Shown: piece after piece, positions 9,310-17,517 of the stretch
Layout of the letters: every line of letters begins with the position of its first letter
How positions within the stretch are numbered: position 1 is the first letter of the stretch
Position numbers and translations under genes: made by a program
The notes under the pieces: model-generated
The model's database searches: none
Told to the model about the DNA's origin: nothing
Seen by the model: the letters and a program-made list of their open reading frames with translations, nothing else
Assembly (NCBI GenBank): GCA_041844915.1
Contig: JBGZBY010000048.1
Span: 4,504-68,503 of the forward strand
From: W11650 sp041844915
GTDB taxonomy: Bacteria > Bacillota > Clostridia > Lachnospirales > Vallitaleaceae
Direction: 5' to 3'
Length of the DNA stretch: 64,000 nt

Positions 9310-9792
9310 ATGAAATGTCCGGTTTGTTCTTTCCATGACACGAAGGTAATTGACTCTAGGAAAACGGAGGATCAGAATTCGATCCGGAGAAGACGCCAAT
9401 GCGAAGCCTGCGGCAAAAGATTTACCACCTTTGAAACAATGGAACGCAGTCCTCTTAGCGTGATAAAAAAGGATGGCACCAGGGAACCATATTCCAGAGA
9501 AAAGCTGCTTTCCGGCGTTATGCGAGCCTGCCATAAGAGAGCGGTGTCGCGCGACCAGATTGACAATTTGGTAGATGGTGTGGAGAATGCGCTTTATAGC
9601 GAGCTGGCAAAGGAAGTTTCTTCTGCGCTGATTGGGAAATTGGTTATGGACAAATTAAAGGACGTGGACGAAGTCGCCTATGTTCGTTTTGCTTCGATTT
9701 ATCGGGAATTTAAGGATATTTCTGGCTTTGTCAGCGAGATTAACGAGCTGAAAACGGACCGGCAGGGCGATGCAGGCGCGGCGGCAAAATAG
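9310..9792 (+). CDS. nrdR: Transcriptional repressor NrdR
   Basis: A 160-residue regulator of ribonucleotide reductase genes. The N-terminal zinc ribbon has Cys pairs at 3/6 and 31/34, with the family stretch DSRKTEDQNSIRRRR, followed by an ATP-cone domain that senses ATP/dATP. It starts 4 bases after ftsZ, so it is probably co-transcribed. No NrdR box or nrd gene lies in the window. Confidence 0.96.
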   Translation: MKCPVCSFHDTKVIDSRKTEDQNSIRRRRQCEACGKRFTTFETMERSPLSVIKKDGTREPYSREKLLSGVMRACHKRAVSRDQIDNLVDGVENALYSELAKEVSSALIGKLVMDKLKDVDEVAYVRFASIYREFKDISGFVSEINELKTDRQGDAGAAAK

Positions 9793-9813
9793 CATATTAT
9801 GAAATGAGAGCTT

Positions 9814-10740
9814 ATGAAGATAATAGAACAAATGACTGACTTGGTCGGACGGACTCCGGTCGTCCGTTTGAAAAGACTGGAAAAAAATCATGAATTGGAA
9901 GCGCAGTTGTTGGTTAAGCTGGAATCAGCAAATCCGGGAGGATCGGTTAAGGACAGAATTGCGCTCAATATGATTGAAACGGCGGAAAAGGACGGAAGGC
10001 TTAAGCCTGGCGGAGTATTAATTGAAGCAACCAGTGGAAATACAGGCATTGGCTTGGCTTGGATTGGCGCGGTAAAGGGCTATTCCGTTATGCTGACAAT
10101 GCCGGAATCTATGACGGTCGAAAGAAGAAGCCTTTTGGCAGCATATGGGGCAAAGCTGGTTCTGACGCCGGCGAAGGATGGAATGAAGGGCGCTTTGGCG
10201 AAAGCGGCGCAGCTTTTGGAAGAAATACCGAACAGCTTTATGCCCAGCCAATTTGAAAATCCCGCCAATCCGGAGATGCACAGAAGGACGACGGCAAGAG
10301 AGATTTTAGAGGATACGGATGGAGAGCTGGGAGCCTTTGTAGCAGGCGTAGGCACCGGCGGAACGATTACCGGAGTGGGTGAAATTTTAAAAGCGGAAAT
10401 ACCGAGGATTCGAGTCGTGGCAGTTGAGCCGGCGGATTCTCCCGTTTTATCAGGAAAATCGGCGGGGCCGCATAAGATTCAGGGAATCGGCGCCGGATTT
10501 GTTCCAAGTACGCTCAATGTAAAGGTTTATGATGAGATTATTCAGGTCCGATATGAAGATGCAAGGCAAGTTGCCAAGGAGCTGGCGGAAAAGGAAGGGA
10601 TCTTAGCAGGCGTATCATCGGCAGCAAATGTTTTTGCGGCGATGCAGGTGGCAAAGAGGCCGGAGTTTGCCGGACAGAAGGTTTTGACTGTTATTTGTGA
10701 TACCGGAGAAAGATATCTTTCCACTGAGTTATTTTTATAA
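9814..10740 (+). CDS. cysK: Cysteine synthase (O-acetylserine sulfhydrylase)
   Basis: PLP enzyme of 308 residues that makes cysteine from O-acetylserine and sulfide. K46 in NPGGSVKDR is the PLP lysine; the substrate loop TSGNTGIG (73-80) and phosphate-binding GTGGTITG (179-186) are intact. Length is normal for CysK. It follows nrdR by 21 bases; a weak stem is present after it, but no clear terminator. Cysteine supply could serve the sulfur chemistry of the lar genes downstream, but that link is only inferred. Confidence 0.93.
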   Translation: MKIIEQMTDLVGRTPVVRLKRLEKNHELEAQLLVKLESANPGGSVKDRIALNMIETAEKDGRLKPGGVLIEATSGNTGIGLAWIGAVKGYSVMLTMPESMTVERRSLLAAYGAKLVLTPAKDGMKGALAKAAQLLEEIPNSFMPSQFENPANPEMHRRTTAREILEDTDGELGAFVAGVGTGGTITGVGEILKAEIPRIRVVAVEPADSPVLSGKSAGPHKIQGIGAGFVPSTLNVKVYDEIIQVRYEDARQVAKELAEKEGILAGVSSAANVFAAMQVAKRPEFAGQKVLTVICDTGERYLSTELFL

Positions 10741-10881
10741 TTCAAACTAATTTGAAACCATATCGACAGAAGTTTGATTCCGGAGCATAAAACAGATATG
10801 ACCGGTTTTTAAGCGCTGTTTATATGGTTTTCTCTTGTTAAGGGCAGAAAAGCTTTAGGATAATTGCAAGGAGGATTTCCC

Positions 10882-11652
10882 GTGAAGGAAAGAGAAATTA
10901 TAGAATTATTGGAGAAAATAAAGGACGGCTCGACCTCGATCGAAACGGGAGCGGCGCGCTTGAAGGACTTGTCCTATGCAGAGCTGGGATACGCCAAAAT
11001 TGACTATCACAGGCAAATACGCAATGGATATCCGGAGGTTATTTACTGTGAAGGAAAGGCGCCGGAGCACGTCAAAGGCATTGTAAAGTCCATGCTGGAT
11101 CATGACGCGGGCATTATTCTGGCGACAAGAGTATCGCCGGAGGCGGCGGCAATCATTCAATCGGTGGCGGCGGACGCCATTTATTACCCAATTCCCAGAC
11201 TTTGTATCATCCAGCGGCAGGAGGTAAAAAAGAGAGAAGGAACGGTTGCGGTGTGTACTGGAGGTACAGCGGATATCAAGGTAGCGGAGGAGGCGGCGAT
11301 TACCTGTGAGCTTTATGGCAATACGGTAGATCGAATTTATGATGTTGGGGTGGCAGGACTCCATCGACTGCTGGATAAGCTGGAGCAGGTCAGAAGAGCC
11401 AATGTCATTATAGCGGTTGCCGGAATGGAAGGAGCACTGGCCAGCGTAATTGGCGGGCTGACGGATAAGCCGGTAATTGCCGTGCCGACCAGCGTGGGCT
11501 ATGGCGCCAATTTTGGCGGGCTGTCAGCGCTGCTTTCCATGCTGAATTCCTGTGCCAGCGGAGTCGGTGTAGTCAATATTGATAATGGCTTTGGCGCTGG
11601 CTATTTGGCGGCAATGATCAATAAAATGAATTTGCCGGAGGATCTGTTTTAA
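10882..11652 (+). CDS. larB: LarB, nickel-pincer cofactor biosynthesis carboxylase/hydrolase
   Basis: A 256-residue member of the PurE-like (AIR carboxylase) family. LarB carboxylates nicotinic acid adenine dinucleotide and cleaves it to pyridinium-3,5-biscarboxylic acid mononucleotide, the first step to the nickel-pincer cofactor (NPN). Family features include YYPIPRL, CTGGTADIKVAEEA, VAGMEGALASVIGGL and VPTSVGYGANFGGLSALLSMLNSC. GTG 10882 has AAGGAGG (10868-10874) at 7 bases; an upstream TTG at 10864 overlaps that site and is rejected. First gene of larB-larC-larE. Confidence 0.93.
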   Translation: MKEREIIELLEKIKDGSTSIETGAARLKDLSYAELGYAKIDYHRQIRNGYPEVIYCEGKAPEHVKGIVKSMLDHDAGIILATRVSPEAAAIIQSVAADAIYYPIPRLCIIQRQEVKKREGTVAVCTGGTADIKVAEEAAITCELYGNTVDRIYDVGVAGLHRLLDKLEQVRRANVIIAVAGMEGALASVIGGLTDKPVIAVPTSVGYGANFGGLSALLSMLNSCASGVGVVNIDNGFGAGYLAAMINKMNLPEDLF

Positions 11653-11683
11653 AAGATATTGCCTTTGGCAGGGCATTTTGTAG

Positions 11684-11761
11684 AGCTGCGGCGAAAGCAA
11701 AGAAGCGCCGGAAATTTGAAAAAAGCGCGATACGGCGCTTTTCCCAAGTGGCGCCGCAGCT
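11684..11761. repeat. Nested inverted repeat between larB and larC
   Basis: A perfect 10-base inverted repeat (AGCTGCGGCG at 11684-11693 with its complement at 11752-11761) encloses a second perfect 8-base pair of arms (AAGCGCCG at 11703-11710, CGGCGCTT at 11733-11740). RNA would fold as a long two-step hairpin. There is no T-run after it, so it is not a standard terminator; an RNA stability element or regulatory fold is possible. Confidence 0.7.
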
Positions 11762-11822
11762 GAAATAAGTAAGAATCGGCAGAGAAATAAAAGGAGTTAG
11801 CGTGTTTTGAGAGGAGAAGAAT

Positions 11823-13388
11823 ATGAAAACCTTATATTTGGAATGCTTTTCCGGAATGAGCGGAAATATGTTTTTGGCAGCGCTGCTGGAATTGGGGGTA
11901 GAATTTGACTATTTGAAACAGGAATTAAGCAAGCTGCATTTAGATGATGAATTTGAGCTGGTGTTGTCGAAAATGGATAAAAATGGCATCGCTGCTTCTT
12001 ATATTGACGTAGTGTTGAAGAAAGAGTGCGGTCATAGCCATGAGCATGAGCATGCCCATGGAGAATGTGCTCACAGCTATAAGCATGAGCATGCCCATGC
12101 CCATGGAGAATGCGGTCATAGCCATAGTCATGAGCATGTCCATGGAGAATGTGCTCACAGCCATGAGCATGAGCACGCCCATGGAGAATGCAGTCATAGC
12201 CATAGTCATGAGCATACCCACGGAGAATGCGGTCATAGCCATGAGCATACCCATGGAGAATACAGCCACAGTCATAGTCATAGTCATGAGCATGCCCATG
12301 CCCATGGGGAATGTGCTCACAGCCATAGCCATGAGCATGAGCATTCGCAGGGAGAAGGGGTGCACAGTCATTCTCATGTTCATCGCAATCTCTATGATAT
12401 TTACGGGATTATTGAAAATAGTGATTTATCGCTGCGGGTACAGGAATTGGCAAAAAGTGTTTTCGGCTTCGTCGCCAGAGCGGAGGGACGAGTTCATGGC
12501 AAGCCCTTGAACGAGGTGCATTTCCATGAAGTAGGCGCGATTGATTCTATTGTGGATATTGTTGGAGCGGCGATTTGCATTCAGTATTTGGGTATCGAGC
12601 GGGTAGTTTCCAGTCAGATTGCAACCGGAACAGGCTTTGTCCGCTGCGCGCATGGGCTTATGCCTTTGCCGGCACCGGCGACGCTGGAAATCTTAAAGGA
12701 AGCGGCAATTCCATTTTATGCGGCGCAGGTCAAGGGAGAGCTGCTGACTCCAACTGGAGCAGCCATTTTGGCGGCGTTTGTCAATGAATACGGTAATATG
12801 CCGAGAGCGAAATTATTGGGGATCGGCTATGGTGCGGGGAAAAGAGATCATGAGGTTCCCAATGTAGTTCGGGCTGCTTTATTTGAAGAAAAAGAGGAGA
12901 GCGCTAAGGCTTTAAAGCAGGAGGTGGCAGAGATCCGCTTTCAAATTGACGACATGACTGGCGAGGAGCTTGGCTTTTTTATGGAGCTGGTATTGGCAGA
13001 GGGAGCTAGAGATATTTATTATCAGCCAATCTTTATGAAAAAGAACAGGCCGGCCACGGCGATTACCATATTGCTGGATCAAGAGCAGCTTCCCTATTTT
13101 GCAGATTTGATTTTTAAGCACACCTCGACTCTGGGCTTTCGCTACATGCTTTGCCCGCGTAAGGAAATGGATCGGCAAAACTTAGAAAGCAGCTTAAACG
13201 GCGAGCCATATCGGGTCAAGATTGCTCAATGGAGGGATATTCAAAAGATTTCCTATGAATATGAGGATATCAAGCGGATTGCTTTGACGCAGGATAAAAC
13301 CTTGCAGGAGGTTTTAAACGAAATTTCTTTTTCGGTATTTGAATCTATACGCAGGCAGGAAGAAGATCCGACAAATCATATAGAATAG
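11823..13388 (+). CDS. larC: LarC, nickel insertion protein with long His/Cys-rich repeat
   Basis: LarC is the CTP-dependent cyclometallase that inserts nickel into the pincer cofactor precursor. Residues 1-68 (LYLECFSGMSGNMFLAALLELG) and about 190-521 (VHFHEVGAIDSIVDIVG, PLPAPATLEIL, ELLTPTGAAIL, ETNVDD-equivalent FQIDDMTGEELG) match the family. Residues 69-187 are an inserted low-complexity array of eight to nine modules of the form C-x-H-S-x-H-E-H-x-H-G-E, with about 45 His and 7 Cys. Normal LarC is near 400 residues, so the extra length is this insert. The gene is one unbroken frame, unlike L. plantarum, where LarC is made by frameshift. AGGAG site 6-8 bases before the ATG. Confidence 0.92.
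   Translation: MKTLYLECFSGMSGNMFLAALLELGVEFDYLKQELSKLHLDDEFELVLSKMDKNGIAASYIDVVLKKECGHSHEHEHAHGECAHSYKHEHAHAHGECGHSHSHEHVHGECAHSHEHEHAHGECSHSHSHEHTHGECGHSHEHTHGEYSHSHSHSHEHAHAHGECAHSHSHEHEHSQGEGVHSHSHVHRNLYDIYGIIENSDLSLRVQELAKSVFGFVARAEGRVHGKPLNEVHFHEVGAIDSIVDIVGAAICIQYLGIERVVSSQIATGTGFVRCAHGLMPLPAPATLEILKEAAIPFYAAQVKGELLTPTGAAILAAFVNEYGNMPRAKLLGIGYGAGKRDHEVPNVVRAALFEEKEESAKALKQEVAEIRFQIDDMTGEELGFFMELVLAEGARDIYYQPIFMKKNRPATAITILLDQEQLPYFADLIFKHTSTLGFRYMLCPRKEMDRQNLESSLNGEPYRVKIAQWRDIQKISYEYEDIKRIALTQDKTLQEVLNEISFSVFESIRRQEEDPTNHIE
12017..12380 (+). repeat. Imperfect tandem repeat encoding the LarC His-rich array
   Basis: About nine imperfect units of 33-51 bases built from CATGAGCATGCCCATGGAGAATG and variants. 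Unit length changes are always multiples of 3, keeping the frame. The array creates spurious long open frames in other frames on both strands, which are not genes. Confidence 0.9.
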
Positions 13389-13397
13389 AGGCAGGAA

Positions 13398-14243
13398 TTG
13401 AAGACGATTACAGAAAAAAAACAAAATCTGAACAAGACCTTAACGGCATACTTAAAAGAAGGCTTGATTCTCACTCTATCCGGAGGTGTTGACAGTGCTC
13501 TGCTGCTGGCGGTGACGGCGAAGCTTCCGGAGAAAATGAGGGAACGCTTTCTGGCAGTAACCTTTGAAACGATATTGTATCCGGCGGAGGAAATAGAAAC
13601 TGCCCGAGGGCTTTGCGAAGCCTATGGTATTCGGCAGCTTTTAGTTAAGCCGGAGATTCAGATTCCGGAGATGATCCGGAATAATCCAAAGGATCGCTGC
13701 TATTTATGCAAGAAAAATTTATTTCAGCAAGTGCTTGCCTTGGCGGAAGCAGAGGGCTGCGTACACATTATTGACGGAACCAACGCCGATGATTTGAGGG
13801 TGTATCGGCCTGGGAAAAAGGCTTTGGAGGAATTGGGTGTAAAAAGTCCGTTGGCGGACTGCGGCTTTTCCAAAGCTGAAATTAGAGCTTATGCTGGAGA
13901 GTTGGGACTTTTTTTGGCGGATAAGCCGTCCGGCTCTTGCTATGCTACGCGCTTTCCCTATGGCGAGCTTTTGGATGAAGGAATTATTCGTCGGCTTGCC
14001 GAGCTGGAGGAATATTTTCGTTCCTTTGGGCTGAGTCAGATTCGAGTAAGATTTCATCGACCGATTTTGCGCGTGGAGCTTATACCGGAGGAATTTTCGG
14101 CGTTTTTGGCAAGGCGGCAGGAGGCGATGAGAAAGGCGGAAGAATTGGGCTTTGCTTATCTGACTTTGGATGTAGCGGGCTTTCGGTCGGGGAGCATGGA
14201 TATTGAAATTTTAAGGGAGGATCAAAGCAGGCTTGGAGAATAG
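13398..14243 (+). CDS. larE: LarE, sulfur transferase of nickel-pincer cofactor synthesis
   Basis: A 281-residue PP-loop ATP pyrophosphatase that converts the two carboxylates of the LarB product to thiocarboxylates. The PP-loop SGGVDSA is at 28-34. C181 in KPSGSCYATRFPYG corresponds to the region of the sacrificial cysteine in L. plantarum LarE; C101 and C104 in RCYLCKK form a CxxC. Three such cysteines are reported for LarE forms that use a [4Fe-4S] cluster instead of sacrificing Cys sulfur, so this could be the catalytic type (inference). Start is TTG at 13398, 9 bases after larC, with a GAGGCAGG purine run. Confidence 0.92.
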   Translation: MKTITEKKQNLNKTLTAYLKEGLILTLSGGVDSALLLAVTAKLPEKMRERFLAVTFETILYPAEEIETARGLCEAYGIRQLLVKPEIQIPEMIRNNPKDRCYLCKKNLFQQVLALAEAEGCVHIIDGTNADDLRVYRPGKKALEELGVKSPLADCGFSKAEIRAYAGELGLFLADKPSGSCYATRFPYGELLDEGIIRRLAELEEYFRSFGLSQIRVRFHRPILRVELIPEEFSAFLARRQEAMRKAEELGFAYLTLDVAGFRSGSMDIEILREDQSRLGE

Positions 14244-14345
14244 GCCTTTATTAAATCGTGCTTCGTAACCGGATTTTTAAGGGAAATTGCCCAGAATTGC
14301 CTTGGTTGCGAGTAGGCTTCCTTATTGGAAATGGCAAGCGCTTGA

Positions 14346-14374
14346 TTGCCGGAGAGATTCCTTTGTGGTAAAAT
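14346..14374 (+). promoter_or_regulatory. Candidate promoter for the phoH-pgpH-ybeY operon
   Basis: TTGCCG (14346-14351), 17-base spacer, TAAAAT (14369-14374), with TG one base before the -10 (extended -10). It lies in the 226-base gap after larE and about 95 bases before phoH. Confidence 0.5.
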
Positions 14375-14469
14375 TGGGATAAGAGAAAGGTTAAAAATGG
14401 CGGGCAGTACAGCTTAAACAGCCGAACAGAGGAAGGCGTTAAAATATTTTGTCGGGAATGGAGGGTCGA

Positions 14470-15483
14470 ATGGCAGAAGAAAAAATTATGGCGGAATCGG
14501 AATCATTGCCCATACTATTTGGGGAATATGATAATAATATAAAGAAAATCGAAAAAAATCTGGATGTGTTTATTACAAATCGAGATGGAATGGTCAAGAT
14601 CATGGGAGAAGAAAAAAATGTAAAAATGGCGGGCAATGTTATTGATCAATTGCTGGATTTGACGAAGAAGCAAAAGGCCTTGGAGGAGCAGAACGTGGAC
14701 TATGCAATTTCCATGGCGATGGAATCAAGCGGCGAAAATGTTTCCAGTCTGTATGATGATTTTATTTGCGTAACGACCCGAGGCAAATACATTCGTCCCA
14801 AAACCTTTGGGCAGAAGCAGTATCTGGATATGCTCAATAAATATATGATTGTTTTTGGAGTCGGGCCGGCGGGAACGGGCAAAACCTATATTGCCATGGC
14901 TAAAGCGATTACTGCCTTTAAAAACAATGAAGTCAGTCGGATTATTCTGACTCGGCCGGCGATAGAAGCTGGAGAAAAGCTGGGCTTTTTGCCGGGGGAT
15001 TTGCAGTCGAAGGTAGATCCGTACTTAAGACCGCTTTACGACGCGCTTTATGAAATCATGGGAGCGGAGAGTTTTTTGAAAAACATGGAGAAGGGCTTGA
15101 TCGAAGTGGCTCCGCTGGCATATATGAGAGGAAGAACGCTGGATAACGCCTATATTGTGCTGGATGAGGCGCAAAATACAACACCGGCGCAGATGAAAAT
15201 GTTTTTGACCAGAATTGGCTTTGGCTCTAGGGCGATTATTACCGGTGACGTAACGCAGAAGGATTTGCCCTTTGATAAGGAATCTGGCCTGGAGTCGGCA
15301 ATGAAAATTCTAAAAAATATTGATGAGGTTGGAATTTGCAGACTGACCTCCAAGGACGTTGTTCGTCATCCTCTAGTGCAGAAGATTATCAACGCTTATG
15401 AAAAAGAGGAGGCCAAGGCGGAGAAGTCGAGGAGCCAGCGTCCTAAGCAGAACGGCCGCAGGAGCGGAACTAGAAATAAGTGA
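14470..15483 (+). CDS. phoH: PhoH-family ATPase
   Basis: A 337-residue PhoH-type P-loop ATPase with an N-terminal KH-like segment (about 25-60). Walker A is GPAGTGKT (132-139); the Walker B-like LDEAQNT and EAGEKLGFLPGDL are characteristic. Family proteins are thought to act on RNA and are usually linked to ybeY. ATG 14470 has GGAGG 5 bases upstream; in-frame TTG 14449 and ATG 14458 lack such spacing. It heads phoH-pgpH-ybeY. Confidence 0.92.
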   Translation: MAEEKIMAESESLPILFGEYDNNIKKIEKNLDVFITNRDGMVKIMGEEKNVKMAGNVIDQLLDLTKKQKALEEQNVDYAISMAMESSGENVSSLYDDFICVTTRGKYIRPKTFGQKQYLDMLNKYMIVFGVGPAGTGKTYIAMAKAITAFKNNEVSRIILTRPAIEAGEKLGFLPGDLQSKVDPYLRPLYDALYEIMGAESFLKNMEKGLIEVAPLAYMRGRTLDNAYIVLDEAQNTTPAQMKMFLTRIGFGSRAIITGDVTQKDLPFDKESGLESAMKILKNIDEVGICRLTSKDVVRHPLVQKIINAYEKEEAKAEKSRSQRPKQNGRRSGTRNK

Positions 15484-15518
15484 CTCAAGGGTCGAGAGAA
15501 AAAAGAAAGGAGAGCCGA

Positions 15519-17012
15519 ATGAACACGATGCAGGATGAAAAATTTGACTTGCAGGGAAATGAAGCACAGGAAACGGCTATTGTTGCAGAAGAAGCGCCGA
15601 AAGCGGAGCAGGCGCCGGAAGCGGTGCCGGTCAAGTCGGCGGAAAAGGGAAAAAACAGGGAGCTTTTCAATACGATAGTGATCGGAGTGACTTTTTTACT
15701 GATTTCCTTAAACGGAGCATTCACGATTTTACAGAATTCACAGAATTTTGTGAGCGTTGGCTTTAAGCTTATCTTTTTGTTTTTAATTTCGGGATTGATG
15801 ACGACATATTTTTACTTTTTCCAGAAGGATCGGATCACGGAGCTGAAAAATGTGCTCCTGCTGGCTTGTTTTTTGCTGGTTGGGATTGTTCCGTCCATGT
15901 ATATTGTCAGGCATTTGCCGTATCTGATGCCGCTTTTGCTGGTGATTATGCTGGTTGCCACAGTATTTACACAGGACATTGCTTTAATGTATGGCTTTGG
16001 CGCGGTGCTTTTGGTGGCGGCGACCGGTTCGCTTGGCGGCATTGAGCTGCTGATTTTTTTGGTAATGGTATTGCTAAGCCATCAGCTGCTGCCTTATATT
16101 CGCAAGCGGAAAAATGTAATTTATATTGCCTTGGCCAGTATGGCGGCCTTTGGGCTTTTGGTTTTGTTTGGACATTTAGCGGGGAATGGTACTTTTCAAG
16201 GCTTTGCATGGTTGAATCTGCTATATGGAATGTTGAATGGTTTGATTTCCGTTATTTTCCTAATGGGCAGCTTGCCGCTTTGGGAGTCGGCGTTTGACGT
16301 TGTTACGCCGAATAAGCTGATGGAGCTGTCAAATACAAACAATGAGCTGCTTCAGCAGTTGATGCGGGAGGCGCCCGGCACCTATCATCACAGTCTGATG
16401 GTCGCCAATTTGGCGGAAAAGGCAGCGATCGACCTGAAGCTTGACGCGCTTTTAGTTCGTACCGGAGCAATGTATCATGACATTGGAAAATTAAAAAATC
16501 CAAGCTATTTTATTGAAAATCAGTCCGGCGAGAATCCGCATGATTTTTTAATGCCTAGGGAAAGTGCTGCCATTATTATCGGGCATGTGGAGGAGGGGCT
16601 TCGACTGGCTAAAAAGCATCGTTTGCCCAAGGCGGTGACAGCTTTTATTAAAGAGCATCACGGCGACCGCTTGGTCAGCTATTTTTATAATAAGGCATTA
16701 AATCAGAGCGGAGGTGCGGAGGTGCCGCCGGAGGACTATCAATACTCGGGGCCAAAGCCGCAAAACAAAGAATCGGCAATTGTAATGATGGCGGATGTGG
16801 CAGAAGCAACGATCAAGAGCCTTCCAGAGTCAGAAAGAAATTTGGAAAGGATCCAGCAGGTAATTGATCAGGTGACGGCATATCTGGTTGTAGAAAATCA
16901 ATTGGTGGAATCGGGGCTGTCGTTTAAAGAATTTGACAGGGCAAAGGCGTCCTTTGTTTCGGTTTATCGCGGGCTTTATCACGAAAGAATCAGCTATGGG
17001 AGAATATCATGA
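15519..17012 (+). CDS. pgpH: Cyclic di-AMP phosphodiesterase PgpH type, lacking the extracellular domain
   Basis: A 497-residue membrane HD-domain protein. An acidic/Ala-rich cytoplasmic N-terminus of about 50 residues leads directly into a seven-helix membrane region (about 50-260) and then an HD domain (YHHSLMVAN at about 289; HD at 320-321; IIGHVEEG; EHHGDR; MMADVAEAT). Family members hydrolyse c-di-AMP to pApA. B. subtilis PgpH is about 710 residues because of a 7TMR-HDED extracellular domain, which is absent here. ATG 15519 has an AAAGGAG site; an upstream GTG at 15480 overlaps the phoH stop. Confidence 0.88.
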   Translation: MNTMQDEKFDLQGNEAQETAIVAEEAPKAEQAPEAVPVKSAEKGKNRELFNTIVIGVTFLLISLNGAFTILQNSQNFVSVGFKLIFLFLISGLMTTYFYFFQKDRITELKNVLLLACFLLVGIVPSMYIVRHLPYLMPLLLVIMLVATVFTQDIALMYGFGAVLLVAATGSLGGIELLIFLVMVLLSHQLLPYIRKRKNVIYIALASMAAFGLLVLFGHLAGNGTFQGFAWLNLLYGMLNGLISVIFLMGSLPLWESAFDVVTPNKLMELSNTNNELLQQLMREAPGTYHHSLMVANLAEKAAIDLKLDALLVRTGAMYHDIGKLKNPSYFIENQSGENPHDFLMPRESAAIIIGHVEEGLRLAKKHRLPKAVTAFIKEHHGDRLVSYFYNKALNQSGGAEVPPEDYQYSGPKPQNKESAIVMMADVAEATIKSLPESERNLERIQQVIDQVTAYLVVENQLVESGLSFKEFDRAKASFVSVYRGLYHERISYGRIS

Positions 17013-17500
17013 TTGAATTTTACGACATGAATGGATTAATGGATGAAAGTATGGCGGAATTTGCAGCCTCTACTGCGGAGCAGGCAGTAAAGCTTTTGCG
17101 GCTGCCGGTGACGACGGATATTTGTTTAAATATCGTGACAGAGGAAGAAATTCGGGAATTAAATGCCGAACAGCGGGAGATCGATAAGGTAACCGATGTT
17201 TTGTCCTTTCCCATGCTTTTTTTTGAAAGACCGATGGCGGCGGAGGCTTTTGCCGAAGCAGATATGGGATCGATTAATCCGGAGAGCGGCAATATTTTTC
17301 TGGGAGATATTATTTTATGCTTTGCCAGAGCAAAGGAACAAGCGCAGGAGTATGGGCACAGCTTAGAAAGAGAGGTGGCGTTTCTTATTGTCCACAGTCT
17401 TTTGCATTTGCTGGGCTATGACCATATGACGCAGGAGGAAGAAACGGAAATGTTTGCCAAACAGGAAGAAATTTTGCAGGAAATGAATATTAATCGCTAA
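17009..17500 (+). CDS. ybeY: Endoribonuclease YbeY
   Basis: A 163-residue zinc RNase for 16S rRNA maturation and ribosome quality control. The metal motif H3xH5xYxH is seen as HSLLHLLGYDH with H129, H133 and H139. The ATGA overlap with pgpH (4 bases) shows translational coupling. Confidence 0.96.
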   Translation: MIEFYDMNGLMDESMAEFAASTAEQAVKLLRLPVTTDICLNIVTEEEIRELNAEQREIDKVTDVLSFPMLFFERPMAAEAFAEADMGSINPESGNIFLGDIILCFARAKEQAQEYGHSLEREVAFLIVHSLLHLLGYDHMTQEEETEMFAKQEEILQEMNINR

Positions 17501-17517
17501 AAACAGAGGGATGAAAG

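Noticed and set aside
12017..12380. CRISPR-like regular repeats
   Set aside because: Units are imperfect, of varying length in multiples of 3, without unique spacers, and lie inside larC in frame.
11940..12510. Long open frames on both strands across the His-rich part of larC (Met/Ser/Pro-rich and Met/Thr-rich translations)
   Set aside because: They arise from the tandem repeat read in other frames; no ribosome sites and no similarity.
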